DNA of 64,000 nt from Parapristionchus giblindavisi (GCA_943737045.1 CALSFV010000210.1:1551001-1615000); one strand, 5' to 3'. Numbered from the stretch's first letter, positions 21,823-34,631 are shown. Notes: generated by a model not told the origin, from the letters alone. Numbers and translations are program-made.

Positions 21823-24246
21823 TTATTGAATTGCTACCTGAAAAGAGGTACAACTATTGATATATCGTATATCGTATAATACAGGATTTAGATGATAGCA
21901 ACTTACAGCGCTTGAAAAATAAGAAGTATTACTGAATGATGAACTACTGTTTTCAGTCGTCATGAAAATGTTCGTGAGGAAACGAACGGCACACTTATCG
22001 ACATTACCATCGACCTGTCTCTGAAAGCAGGAATATAAAATTTTAAAAAAAATATAATATATTAAACTTCTCACAAGATGCTTTTTACCAGTGATATGAA
22101 TGACGAAATTTTGCATGTTCTCAACCCTTACGTCACACGTTTTACACCAAAGCTCCTTTAATCAATCAATATTATGAATTGGTAGATTAACAATTTGTTT
22201 TCTTTGTTATTATCAACGATCAGTTACCATTTGGTGTGGCCGAAAATACTTTTTTTTTGGCATATTTAAGCTTGTCTTTATCACACCGTCCGAATGCCCG
22301 CAACAAGTCCACAACTTCGTCCTCAGTGGCTGCAAATAGTTTGTGTGTTATTTCACTTCATAACTGATCTGCATTTTTGCTAGCGACAAGACCCACCCTA
22401 TTTAGCCAAAATTCCCTAAAAAGGGAGAGCCAAACATTGAGTAGGTAGGCACTCTGGTATTTCGAAACGTAAAGTCTACTTAAAGACTGCACTTGAAGTA
22501 GACTTGTAAGTCTACTTAAAGTTAAACGTAAGACTACTTAAAGTGGTGTGGTATACTGTAATGCATTTCGTCAAATGCTCTTTCACTTGCCGTAGACTTA
22601 AAGTCTACTTCAAGTCTGTGACGTATAGTTTAAGTAGACTTTAAGTTTTTTTTTTTTTTTTTATACCAGAGGAGTCCCTCAACTCGGCAATGAGCAACCC
22701 GATTTTAATCACCATCGACAATGCATAAACATATGTTTCGCTTCACAGCTGTACTAATACGAAGACAAACCTCTATCCTCAACAGGAACAATTCGATTAT
22801 CGAGTAATGAGTGCAAATGAACTCTACACTGAGAACGAGGCGAGACTGACGCTACTTCTGGAGACGGCCCTGACTTCATCCACAGCTTACAAGGAGATGC
22901 ATCCAACTTGTCCTGGCCATATCAGATGGCAATAGCGTGACTAATATCAGTTTGCGATGCTTATTACGAATCCGTTTTCAAACGCTGCCCAATCGAGCTG
23001 AACTTCAAGAAAATCGATATTGAATTTCGACTAGTTGATTCTAAAATCCATATCTTATCTACCTTTACATACTAAACGTCACCAGCAATTGTTTTTATAG
23101 TTGCCTAATGAGTTCATGAACTCATTAGGATGGTTTGTGTAGGAAGCCACACGAATTTTCGAATCAACAACCCGAATTTCAATATCGATTTTCTCGAAGT
23201 CGGCGCGATTGGGCAATGTTTGAAAACGGATTCGTAATCAGCATCAAAAATTGATTCTAGTCATGCTATTCCCATCTCATATGGCCAGGACAAGTTGGGA
23301 GCTTCCCCTAATTAGTCAGATGGAAAACTGTAGCTCCTTTTCATCAATAATAAATAAATAAATAAAACAAACCATCTGTTCCAAATCCACAGATTCTTCA
23401 TTTCTCATATTTATACGTTCAATCAATATATAAATCCTTAAATTTGCAACGATTTTGAAAATGCATCATGTTGCTGTTTTCTCTCGTTTTTACGGTATAT
23501 TGAACCAAGAATAAATCGATACTCTTCAATGATTCGATTATTTATTTCCTTCAATTGATCGATTTCCATCATTCTCTTATCTTGCTCATTCAGAAATTCT
23601 TCCAAGTTATACATTCTGAATAAAATAAAACAAATATTGAAGAAAAAATCAATATGTAAAAAAACACAATAACCCTCACCTCTTGCATAATTCTTCATTA
23701 TCGATTTTCAATAATCGAATATTTTCCTTTGTCTGTCCTATCTCCAAACTCTCTACATAATCCGATAGACCGATCAATCTCTTGTAATATTCCAAGCTTA
23801 CAAGTTAAATACAGTAACCCATGACACAGTTACCTCATACAATTCGTCGAATTTTCTTTGCGGGAACAGATCAGTCGATTGAACAGTTCTGGAAAACGGA
23901 CACGCAGTACCGTTAATTCTTCGTAGTTCCCCTCAAATTAGGATTATTGTCAATGTTTCAGAGAAAATTGATTTACCCAATGAGAATAAATTAGAATCAT
24001 CCGGTGTTTCAAATGCAAATTGAACTGAAGAATGAAAGAATCCTAATCGATACCATTCTTGTATTTCACTTTCATGAAATGGACCTCTGAAAAATCAATA
24101 TTTAAACGAAAACTAAATTGTATTGTACGAAATTCAGTAACAACATTATTCACTGAGACTTACTCAAACGGTAAATCAATCGATGCTTTGTAGTAAATAA
24201 GATCACTCTTATCTTTTATACAACAATCGTGACTACCGTAACCCAT
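21823..24246 (-). CDS. GZ5: shorter GYF-coiled-coil-one-finger paralog (about 310 aa)
   Basis: Exon 1 is 24246-24164 (M-G-Y-G-S-H-D; L-I-Y-Y-K-A-S). The GYF exon is about 24086-23977, then the exon for G-E-L-R-R-I-N-G-T-A-C-P-F (about 23932-23835) and coil exons near 23797-23690, 23615-23520 and 23445-23383. The V-P-V-E-D-R-G exon ends near 22770. Next is A-T-E-D-E-V-V-D-L-L (22330-22245), one finger at about 22155-22075 (C-K-T-C..H-I-T-G-K-K-H) and the last exon from 22022. That exon either reads through to the stop at 21823 or uses a GTAAGT donor and a TTTTCAG acceptor in the same frame. Finger 1 and part of the coil are missing; an inverted repeat (22893-23320) occupies their place. Finger spacing is C-x2-C-x12-H-x5-H. 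It is head to tail with GZ4 only 252 bp away. Confidence 0.7.
22440..22672. mobile_element. MITE, CTTTAAGTAGAC family, degraded copy
   Basis: Shares GGTGTGGTATACTGTAATGC and AAGTCTACTTAAAG phrases with 5478-5673; its right end has a T-run. It lies in a GZ5 intron. Confidence 0.6.
22893..23320. repeat. Inverted repeat replacing part of GZ5
   Basis: Arms of about 150-170 bp (22893-23050 and 23140-23320) carry GAATCCGTTTTCAAAC and its complement, and ATATCGATTTTC and its complement. The right arm ends near a copy of the phrase GGCCAGGACAAGTTGG that also begins the GZ5 exon next to the left arm, so exon sequence seems to be part of the palindrome. Confidence 0.6.
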
Positions 24247-24540
24247 CTACAATTAATTGTTATAAGTCTAACAAGAACTTTTTTTAGATATAATCGATTG
24301 GATGCAGACCTTCTTGCAAATCGATGGATGAAAACATTCTTGCTGAGAATAATTCGATACGCGTAAATCAATTCTAATATTTATTCACACAATCAACAAT
24401 GAAAAAATCAACAAAGCAAAAATTTAAGCAAACAAATATATATATCTAAATCTAGCAATTTTCACATTCGTAGATAACTTCATAGCAAAATTTTGCAGTG
24501 CACAACATGAAAAGAATTGTGTTCGACATCGATTGACTAG

Positions 24541-27277
24541 CTAAAATTGTTTACACAGAGTCGTGAAGAAACGGACAGCATGCTTACTGACTCCATATGG
24601 CCTTGCCTGAAAACAACAAAAATCATACATTTTCATACCCTCACAGTGTGAGGATTGACCCACTATATACGGCTCATTTTCAGGCTCGACCCACTATATA
24701 AAGCTCTTTTTTATGTGAAAGATTACAATTTAATAAAAAAATAACGGTTTTTTTTTCGAATTCGACCCACTATATAAAAATAATTCGGCGAGGATACCGT
24801 AAATGTATGACAAAAATGGAGTAAATTTAACAGCATATTGCTATGTTTTGCTCGCTGAATATAACGAAACCGGCTACTTACAAAATGCATATCCGAGGTG
24901 ATATGGTCAAAGAAGGTCATTAAGCTATAAGTCAACTTGTTACACGATTTGCAAAGAAGATTCTGAAATCAACATGTTTATTTGTTTATAGTTCGAAGAC
25001 AACAAACGTCTTTGAATGGCTCGAACTGCACATCACAGCCCTCTTTGAATCTCGATTTGTTACACTGCTTGAAAGCCCATTTGAACTGTTTAAATTCATA
25101 GTAAGTTGCTGAAAAATGAGTGTCGTATCGTGAATTATTCAGGTAGATGCATCGTTACATTTGCCTTAAGTGCCTACGCCGCAACCTCCTCCGCCGCGTC
25201 TCCGTCGTTACGGCGGAGGTTACGGCGTAGGCACGTAAGGCAAATGTAACGATACATAAGGGAACCAACCAACCTCTATCCGCTACAGGAATAAGTTTGT
25301 CGTCTACCATCGAGTGCACATGCACTTTATACATAGAGGGCCTAAGAGTCGCAACCGGCTTCGTAGGTGGTGCGTAGCCCTTAGCCCAATCTTCCACTTC
25401 ACAAGACTTCCTACACAGATTAGTCAGATAGAATACGGTAGCCTTCGACACGATAAGATCCTTCTGAAATTCAGTCGATAATTCGAAATTTCAATTTCAA
25501 TTTATCATACACCAAAAAGATGTGGCAACATTTGCAATGTTTCCAACGTTTTTTAAATACTGAAATTAGGTTAAAAAACCAACCCAGTGACGATCAAACG
25601 TAACGTGAGACAGTACAAAAATGAATGAATCACGAGTCACTTTGCATTTTTCACAATTCCATTGTTCCTGAATGGATAAATGAGTGAAATCGACTGGTAA
25701 ATTTAAAAAAAAACACCTCTCCAAATATTGTTGCATAATCAGACTTTAATCTCTGTAAACTACAGTTGGAGTAAGCCTTCACCATCCTCAGAAAGTCTGA
25801 TTCAGTGGCTGAAAATAAGTCTTGTAAGAATATTTGTAAATGGCTAAATTTAGAGTGAGAAAAAGTGTACTAGACAGCACACAAGAACTGTGAAGTGATA
25901 TATTTAACACTTTTGAGCGCTAAAATAGCCCGTTTTAAATATACCCTTCAAAGATATTGTGTACCGTGGAGTACACTTTTTCTCTCTGTGTGAAAAGACC
26001 TCGACACTCGATTGGAATAGACTGGTTACTGCTCAGCATTGCTTTCATATGTTCGATCAACGTGAATGGAGGAGTGAATACTTCACTCTTAATACCCAAT
26101 TTCTCTTGTTTATCACTTGATTGAACTTGACGTGAATCCATCAGTTCACCGATCCTGAAATCGAAAAATCAATCAATAAAATCAAAAATTGAAGATAATA
26201 AAGTAAATTTACTTGTGAGTCAATCGATTATTTGCTTCTATTAATTGATTGTTGGCTTCTTTCAATTGATCGATTTGTTGCATGCAATTCTCCAAGTTCT
26301 TCAAGCTGCAAATATAATACATGGTAAAAGTAAATATCTACAGTAATCAGCCCTCAACAGAACAAACATCATTACAGTAATCACAATTACAGTATCCCTC
26401 AATTAAGTAATAAATCATACATACCGTAGCGCCTAGTACAATAATCCTCAATACAGTACCCTTCACTACAGTAATCCTCACCATTCTCGCAATTCAGCAT
26501 TGTCCTTCTTCAATACCCGAATCTCTTCGTATATCGCGTCTTCTTTCTCTTGCTTCATAGTTAACGTACTTATCATTTGCATCATCCTGTAACAAATCCT
26601 TTTTTTATAGATATCATCATGAACAAAACAAAAAGTTGAAAAATAAGTTATGATACTTTGGCATATTTGCATTAGTGGAGTCCACGAATTTATCGATTAC
26701 TTTATTCTTAATAATCTGATCCATCACACTGTCATCCAACCATTGAAGTCTGCAAAAATCAATAAATAAATCAATAAATAATGCTCTTGACAGTAATCCC
26801 GTTACCTCAATTCTAGTTTGTCTTTATCATAATTCATCAAAGAGATTATCTCATTTCTGAGTTCTTTAGTGCTCTTATCAACAATCTCTGACAACTTGCT
26901 CATATTCTGCAAGGAACAATGATTAATGCATCGTTACATTTGCCTTACGTGCCTATGCCCTACCCCCCCCCCCACCCTCCGCCGTTACGACGGAGGTTAC
27001 GGCGTAGGCACGTAAGGCAAATGTAACGATGCCTACCAACTGTACTAATCTGTTTCTCTTTTCAAATAGCTCTTTTAAATATAAAAATAAATAAAATATT
27101 CAAAAACCTCGGATAACTCTGTGTGCTTTTCTTTCGCGAACTCTTCATTCGCCATCTTCAGTAATCGAATCTCCTCATCCCGTTTCAACTTTTCACTATC
27201 GAAATTCTGGCACATCGTACTCATTTGCTGTAAATGCATTCAATTATGGTGGAGAACTATTAATAATAATAATAATA

Positions 27278-27324
<47 letters not shown>

Positions 27325-28508
27325 TATTATTATTAATAGTTCTCCACCATAATTATCAACATTGTATCACTTCCAATCAATGATCCATCAACTAATACTA
27401 TTATACTTTACTTTTGCACCGAATAAAGTATATGTTTTTATTGTCGTGGACATATAGTTAGTGTTCTCAAATTCTTTCACTCTACCATAGTCTATAATGA
27501 CTATATGTTTCCCTTGTAAACCTCACATAGGTTTGCAGATTTGACTGGAAATTGTTCATTTTTTTGCGAGACAAGGCTATACGCAAGATCCCGCAAGAGA
27601 AGGCAAGGCTGTGCGAAAAAAAGAATTCGTTTTCACGCGCCCACCTATGAAACATCCCTATCAATCGGGAACGGTGGGTACTGTACAACGATCAAATGAT
27701 TACCGTACCTTTACCAATTCATCATATTTTCGCTCTGAGAGTGTATGAATTGATGAATTGGCCTTTGAAAATGGACAAGCAGGCCCATTTAATCTTCTCA
27801 ATTCATCTGAAAATCACAAGACATTAGGCAAATGGCAACATTTATTGCCTAACCCAATGTGAACCAATCCGAATCAGTTGGCGATTCAAAAGTGAATTGA
27901 ACTTCAGAATGAAAGAATCCTCCTTGATACCATGCTTGAACCTCACGTTCAGTAAACGGACCTCTGAAAGATCAAAGATCAAATAACCAAAGATCAAAGA
28001 TCACATGATCCCGCGTTTAAGAGAGTCATAATATGCTTCTTACTCGAATTGCTCTCTATCCACTGATTCTCGATAGTATATGCATCGATCGTTCTTGGTG
28101 TCTCTGAAAGTACCCATAATTACCGTAATCAACCGCTACCATAATACAAACTCCATGTGTCGCCAAAGAGAAAAATCAACAACTACAGTATACAGTACAG
28201 TACTCTATCATATTTTTTCCATCGTATAAATGTATATTGTTATAGAAACTCTTATAACAAGGTTTCAAACAATCGTTGATTAGCTCCTCGAGGACACACT
28301 ACACACAGAGAAGTAAGTGTTATCCATTGAGCATACGACCTGCGAAGTGCTATATTTAACACTTTTTGAGCTTAAAAAGTGTTAAATATAACACTTCACG
28401 GGTCATGTGCTCCGTGGATGATACTTATTTCTATGCGCGTAATACGAGCACTTACTCGACTGTTTCCGATTCTCGGTTGCTTTGAACTATCCCATCTAAT
28501 CGATCCAT
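24541..28508 (-). CDS. GZ6: GYF-coiled-coil-two-zinc-finger protein (about 525 aa), appears intact
   Basis: Exon 1 is 28508-28456 (M-D-R-L-D-G-I-V-Q-S-N-R-E), exon 2 28103-28044 and the GYF exon 27963-27854. The D-E-L-R-R-L-N-G-P-A-C-P-F exon is about 27808-27711. Coil exons are near 27230-27118, 26910-26815, 26750-26660, 26587-26480 and 26305-26215. Next is about 26150-26010 (P-F-T-L-I-E-H-M-K-A-M-L..C-R-G) and 25810-25735, then finger 1 at 25670-25586 (C-E-K-C..H-V-T-F-D-R-H), 25462-25275 (L-I-P-V-A-D-R-G), 25107-25013, finger 2 at 24964-24890 (C-K-S-C..H-I-T-S-D-M-H) and stop 24543-24541. All junctions keep frame. Four MITEs lie in introns. The acidic exons present in GZ4 between exons 1 and 2 are absent, yet exon 1 still joins exon 2 in phase. 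No lesion is seen. Confidence 0.78.
24624..24809. mobile_element. MULE-like MITE in GZ6 intron
   Basis: CATACATTTTCATACCCTC start and TACCGTAAATGTATG end; same inner phrase GACCCACTATATA as the other copies. It lies between finger 2 and the last exon. Confidence 0.75.
25148..25256. mobile_element. Palindromic PIF/Harbinger-like MITE (TGCATCGTTACATTTGCC)
   Basis: Nearly perfect palindrome of about 109 bp in a GZ6 intron. Right flank TAA. Other copies: 26927-27033, 55892-56006, 61821-61929, 63706-63802. Confidence 0.75.
25862..25998. mobile_element. MITE with AAAAAGTGTAC ends and CTCTGTGTG tip
   Basis: Inverted ends around AACACTTTT arms; right tip CTCTCTGTGTG resembles the ends of the 1858-4822 insertion. 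It abuts the donor of a GZ6 exon (C-R-G). Confidence 0.55.
26927..27033. mobile_element. PIF/Harbinger-like palindromic MITE in GZ6
   Basis: TAA precedes the left end; the right flank reads TAC, so the duplication is worn. A C-run interrupts the centre. Confidence 0.72.
27247..27353. repeat. Hairpin of (TTA)n flanked by GGTGGAGAACTATTAATA
   Basis: GGAGAACTATTAATAATA at the left is mirrored by TATTAATAGTTCTCC at the right, with the trinucleotide run between. It lies in a GZ6 intron and can form a near-perfect hairpin. Confidence 0.85.
28308..28434. mobile_element. MITE with CACACAGAGAAGTAAGTG ends in GZ6 intron 1
   Basis: Left end CACACAGAGAAGTAAGTG pairs with the right end ACTTATTTCTATGCGCG (imperfect). 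The centre is a near-perfect palindrome of TATTTAACACTTTTTGAGC. Flanks share TA. Probably the same family as the TIRs of 1858-4822. Confidence 0.65.
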
Positions 28509-29017
28509 CCTGAGTCATTTTGTGTAAGGAAAATCATAAAATGCAATATATAGCAAGGGTTGGCTGTTGAACCAGTCACGAATCGATCAAAACGACTGCT
28601 TTACTTCTTTATCCATAGTCATGAACAAAAAACGCAACAAAAGAAACTATTTACAGAACAATTAGGTGAGATATGGCTAGATGGGGAAACTTAACAGAGT
28701 AATTTAAGATACGGTAGCGTGTAGATATATACAGTAGCAACTTCAAATCTACTATAATTTTAAAAAATCTATTTCAAAATAACATGTGATATGACAAGTG
28801 GTTTGACGAAATTCATGGAATAGACAAATGTTAATATGGATTAGTAAAAGTGAAAAATGTACAATAATCAATAACGTAAGCATTAGTTCCGCTAATTAAG
28901 AATATGGGGAATAAGTTAGAGAATAGGAATAACTGAGGTAAGTACAGGTGAAAATGTATATACAAAGGACTATCGATTGATAGATTATCGATTGATCATT
29001 AGATCATCGATTGATCA

Positions 29018-29470
29018 TTAGATCATCGATTGATCAATTATCCTTTTTTTCTTTTCTTTTCTCGCTTCCTTGCAAATATTCGTGAAGAAAAGAACGGCTT
29101 GCTTATCGGACCCGGAAGACTTCTTCTAAAATAACAGCTCATAAGGTTTGTAGTGATTCAGGGAAATATTGATTATTCTTACAAAGTGTTTATCGCTTGT
29201 GATGTGATGGAAGAAATTGCAACAGCAATCTGGATGTTTATTACACGCCTTGCAGTGCATCTTCTAGAATAAAATATAATTATCGATTAATAAGCTGAAG
29301 AAAGAAACCGTTTTGAGATGCACGAAATATTCTTCATTGGCGTTTTTCAATTTCAACATGCTGCACTTCCTATAGATCTGCTTCAATTGATCGATTTGGG
29401 AGCTCGTTGCTGAAAAGTTTTCTTCATTTTTCACTCAATGATTTATTATTATTCATTTGAAGGAATAAAA

Positions 29471-29503
<33 letters not shown>

Positions 29504-31084
29504 TACAAACCTCTGTCATTCTCTGGAATAACTCGATTATCTAACATCGATTGAATATGAATGCTATACTGAGAACTGATGGAGACGTTGGATACATCTT
29601 GTTTTACACTTTCTAGAGTCTTATCAATCACTTTGCTTATCCTAAAAATAGTAGTCAATAATGTAAAATAAAATTGAAAATATACTTTTTAGTCAATGGA
29701 TTATTTGTGTCCTTCAATTGATTGATTGGCTGCATGCAATGAGCATAAGCATCCAACTTATCCTTCAATCTCCTCACACTGCAAATAGTAGATATCATAC
29801 ATTGCCATGCCCTCGCAATGCGAGGATTGACCCACTATATAAGGGCCATTTTAGGCCACTTGATAAAAAAAGGAAGCAAAAATGACAATTTTTAAGCCAA
29901 AATAACGAATTTTGTGAATCAACCCACCCTATTTCGAGAATTGACCCACTATATAAAAATCTACTGCGAGGGTACCGAAAATCTATGGTAGATATATCAA
30001 TCAATAGTAAAAAAAGCTACAGTGACCATCACAACAGACAAAATGACTACAGCACTCCTAAATATATATCAGGTAGGGATGGTTACTAACAAATTGAGTT
30101 TCAAAAATCAACACGACTTTGGATTTTTGAAACTCCAACTGGTAAAATCAAAATCAAAAGTCATGTTGATATTTGGCGAACACATGAAATATCTTCATTC
30201 ATTGACCACCGTCAAATTATTCGCTGTTATGGTCGATCTTTGCTATAATCCAGTAGCTATAAGATTATATGGAATATATAGAGGGGGCACCAATTAGTGA
30301 CATGCTCCAGTTCAGAGAGCTCCGTTAAAATTGAACCAAGAAACAAAAGCGCACACACTGCACCCTCTAAATCTACACGACTTATCTTACTACCTATTAG
30401 AAGTTATCCCACAGCCATTCAATAATACTCCTTAAATACCAAGATTACGGTACTCGTGTTTACAGTAATCCTCACCAATCTCGCAATTCGACATTGTCCC
30501 TCTTCAGCAATCGAACCTCTCCGTCTGTTCTCACCTCCAAACTCTCAATGTAATTGGACAGATCGAGTAATCGCTGGAAAGAGGCGAGTTGGACACTCTA
30601 ATCGATATCAAATACAGTAACCTCGTTCAAGTCATTGAATTTTCTCTGCGAGATCGGATCACTCGACTGATTTGTTCTCGAAAACGGACATGCAATGCCA
30701 TTAATTCTTCGTAGTTCATCTTAAATTAGAATTAATCCATTTCATTAAATTCATTAAATCCATCCATTCATTAATTAGTCCATTCATTAAATTAATCACT
30801 TTCCATTAAAATAAATTATTATTGATTTACCCAATGTGAATAAATTAGAATCATCCGGTGATTCAAATGAAAATTGAACTGAAGAATGAAAGAATCCTAA
30901 TCGATACCATTCTTGTACTTCACTTTCATGAAATGGACCTCTGAAAAATCGATATTGAGAGAAAACAAAACAGTTTGACGATCACATATACTTACTCAAA
31001 CTTCAAATTCATCGACTGTTTGAAATAAATTAGATTCTTCTCACAATCAGCATCTCTGAAAAGAACGGAAGATATTATCTCCAT
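29018..31084 (-). CDS. GZ7: compact GYF-coiled-coil-one-finger protein, complete (about 298 aa)
   Basis: The cleanest gene model in the window, nine exons joining in frame: 31084-30996 (M-E-I-I-S-S-V-L-F-R; N-L-I-Y-F-K), 30940-30831 (GYF core), 30719-30622 (D-E-L-R-R-I-N-G-I-A-C-P-F), 30573-30476 and 29778-29686 (coil), 29641-29511 (M-L-D-N-R-V-I-P-E-N-D-R), 29409-29309 (S-Q-I-D-Q-L-K-Q-I-Y), about 29263-29183 (finger C-K-A-C..H-I-T-S-D-K-H) and about 29122-29018, basic tail, stop 29020-29018. The start ATG is the first in frame; an alternative is an upstream exon joined at the TTTTCAG before the second codon block. There is one finger only; the finger-1 module present in GZ3, GZ4 and GZ6 is missing. 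It is the copy nearest the divergent gap. Confidence 0.8.
29455..29502 (+). repeat. LINE tail with (TTA)n in GZ7 intron
   Basis: TTGAAGGAATAAAATA followed by a TTA run, the same arrangement as at 34576, 35894, 53450 and 62494. It is read as the 3' end of a very short retrotransposon copy. Confidence 0.6.
29796..29987. mobile_element. MULE-like MITE in GZ7 intron
   Basis: CATACATTGCC start; both flanks read GTAGATAT (29788-29795 and 29988-29995). Confidence 0.85.
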
Positions 31085-32337
31085 TCGTAGTAGCAACAAA
31101 CCCTTGGGTAATCGAGTTGTCATGACACGTAATGTTCTCCGTTGAAAGATGTACCATATCATCGCATGACCTGCATATCAGGGGTATTCATAGGAGTAAT
31201 TTAAGCTGCGACTCAATAACCGAAATCGCTTAAGGCGACGGAACTCCATCACTCACTTATCGTAGCTTTTTCTCCCATTATTCATGTTTTAACTGATGGT
31301 TAAATAAATAAATAAATAAATAATATCACTGCTTATCTATTACTAGGCATACTTGGATTCTCTACGACACAAGCGAGTAAGACAACTCATAGAAAAATCC
31401 CTTATTGTTAGGGAATGGTACCGATGGGTACCCAGCAAAAGTAGCCTCACTCTTAGGGATTTTTGAGGGTGTAAAGAGCGCATAAGCTTGAACATTTTGG
31501 CAGGCCTGTATGCTAATGTATGCTAAATATGTTTACAAGTTCAATATTTAGCATATCCTGCACATTTGTTACAAGAAAGGAAAAGCATAATAATAACAAA
31601 GCCAACTTGAAGATCGAATTCGAGCCTCCATTATCATTCACACCCTCTACATGTGAAGTGGAGCCGGAGCTATATCTGCAAAGCCAAAAACTAAGTATGA
31701 GTGATCAACAACTGCTAATTATGAAATAGAATAACAAACTTCATTTTAGCGATGAACAGTCCACACATCAAATATATCAACAAAGTTAATAGCGATCTCA
31801 CCTGAAACGTCATAGATATTATAATTTGCAACAAAACAAATAGTTCTAAATCGACAAGTAAATAAGATAGGACGAAAGTTCTACCTCCCGCGAGATATTG
31901 TGAAATTTGGGAAGCGAGAACACACCGGATATGCATGCTTCACTTTAATTAATGTGCTAAGCGTGAAAACGATTGATATCCAAAGGAATGATCGACATGA
32001 ACTTAAGCAATTGCGAACAATTAAAACTTACATGAAAAAAAACCGAGTTATCAATGAGAACATCACATTGATCATTTGTTAGAGCGTAGGATCCAGAAGT
32101 AACTAAACTATAATTGAATTGGAAGCCTAATTTCGTGATTCAATTGCATAGCATTAAGAATCAGAGCGCAATTTGACAAATAAATTATAATATGAGAATT
32201 TAAAAAAATAAATCAATGGAATCTTCGCATTTCCCGAGTTTTCCGTGCGAGACTGAATTGTTGTATGAAAAATATTACCGTAATCGTTCACAATTTCTTT
32301 TTTTTCCTGGTTTCTTCTTCGATGTTTCTTGGCTGAT
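31085..32337. promoter_or_regulatory. Divergent gap between the two gene blocks (candidate shared promoter region)
   Basis: GZ7 points left from 31084 and P1 points right from about 32338. The gap contains a LINE tail at about 31270-31322 (GGTTAAATAAATAAATA) and otherwise AT-rich sequence. No promoter motif can be named. Calling it a bidirectional regulatory region is inference from gene orientation alone. Confidence 0.35.
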
Positions 32338-34591
32338 ATGTTCACAATTCCCAAAGTTCGTGCCGATTCCTCTTCAGAGTACCACTCGCTCTCACGCTTA
32401 ACACAGGATCCACGATGGAACATGGACATTTGGTTTGTTTACCTTCCAAAATTGATCTTTATTTCTCTTTTCAGCAAACAGTCTTCTCAAGCGGAAATGT
32501 TGGTCTGGCGTCTTGATGATGCTTCGCGTGCTCATGCACTATCGGACTTGCGTCGTGCTCAACCACTCTCAACTTGTCCGTTTCATCATAATTAACCGCT
32601 TAATTTCTTTGCGAAAGAAAGTATGGAGGTTTTGCTCAAATTCATTGTTATGTCAGGCGATTCTCGACATTCTTCCATGCCTCGCATAGCTCCGATCGGT
32701 ACAGTGCCAAACTACAATACGCGGCTCCCTGTTATTGATGACGAATTCAAGGTATAGCTCAGTCATCGGCCCTTCACACATTCAACTTTTGAAAGCTTTA
32801 AAACAATTGGAACGATCGTTATTTGACTTGTCTTACGTAAATGTAGGTCATTTCAGAGAATGGTAGTTATCGCTATGTATCATCGTGATCTGGAATCGAT
32901 TAGGTTGGCGGATCTTGTGGAGAAACTCAATCTGAAGTAACGAATGATACTCTTTCCTTTCCCGATTCAGAGTTTGTTTATTGCGCTCTGCCCGTTAAAC
33001 GACCGAGCGATAATCTTAAACTTAATTTATCATTTATTTTAATTATCATTAATATTATTATAATTATTTTATATTAATTTTAATTTATCAGGGTGGAAGC
33101 GCTCACTATCGAATCGGTAAAACTAAGGAATGATCTAAATGAGGAGAGAAGGAAAAGGTAGAGGACCAACTGTGAACCATGCCTGTATTTATCATTCTAA
33201 TTTTGCAGGGAAGAGATGATGGAGGTGCTTGTTTTGAAGGAGAAGCTAGAGAAGGAGGAGAAAGCAGAGAAGGTCATAGAGATGAGAGAAACCATAGTGA
33301 GGATAGTGAATGAGGAATTGGAAGCGTTCAAGGCTGATCAGGCTGCTAATGATGCATTGAAGAAGTTGGAGAGTGCGGTGAACAAGGTAAGGATAGTGCT
33401 AGAATTGCAATGACTAAATGTTAGTTGAGCGCCAGCTCAACCACTGTGAACATCATTTATACCATAGTTCAAATTTAATTAAGTAACGCACAGTTTAATA
33501 TGGCTAATGTTTTATTGAAATATCAGTTTAAAAAATAAGAAGGGAAAGGGCGGTGTGGAAGATAGTCGTTTTGAGACCCACTGCTCATTGCGTGAATGGC
33601 AGGCGAGCTTGAAGATGGCTGAAGACGTCGGAGATGTAGATGAACTCGAAGCTCATGTAGATGAACTTGGAGACGAAACTGATGACACTAGAGATGAATC
33701 AATGCATCAGGTATTGGTTTTGATACGCCTTGTGTAGAGTGAAAATTTAACTGTGAAATGAGTGAAAGAACATGAATCTCATGATTGCATAGCTCATACA
33801 TATCCATAGCCTCGTAATGCGAGGATTGACCCACCATATATGGCCGATTTTCAGTCACTTGTCGCGAAAAGAATCCAAAAATGACTATTTTTAAGCGAAT
33901 AATAACGATTAGCTCACTCGATCGATAATGCTTACAGTCCCAGTCACCCTCGTCTGGAGACAGTTCCCCACTCACGACAACAACAACAACCGTGCCGCGA
34001 TCGACTAGACCCTGCTACAACTACCGCACCATCGCGAGAGAACGCTCGGCTCCGCCTACCAAGTACAGTCATAGGTCGAAAAGTATGGTACAAAGTACCA
34101 AGCCTGACCGGATTTCGAGCCAAATTTGCCAAAAATCGAAAAACCTGACCGGATTTTGAAAACCGATAACCTAGATATTCGACCTATGAGTACAGTAGTG
34201 TGGTACGGTGTGTGTATGATTACGGTATTTGTAGGCGCGACCAGTGTGGTTCGTGTGGCGGTCGTGGACATAATGCCACCAATTGCTTCCCGAGCAAGCG
34301 ATGCTACAACTGCAATATGGTATAATTTTCATGCATTTTTTTCATTTTATTTTCAATTAGAAAATGCTTTCGAACTTTGTTGGAATGTCCCTACTGCACT
34401 GGATAATATCCAGTGGATATGTGGATCACGATTTATCACATACCTGAATACTTTAGCTTTGATTACCGTATCTTTGATTACTGTAGCTTTGATTACCGTA
34501 TCTTTGGTTACTTTACATCGACATCCTCTTCAAGACTAACTAACAGATATTCCCGAGTCCTTCCCCGATGCGTTCATTTGAAGGAATAAAA

Positions 34592-34631
<40 letters not shown>

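Noticed and set aside
27482..27688. Minus-strand frame of about 68 codons in a GZ6 intron
   Set aside because: It does not join neighbouring exons in phase, while the flanking GZ6 exons join each other directly.
32154..32429. Minus-strand frame beginning M-S-M-F-H-R
   Set aside because: It would be the most upstream piece of the minus block, but has no GYF feature and overlaps the likely first exon of P1; it remains possible but is not supported.
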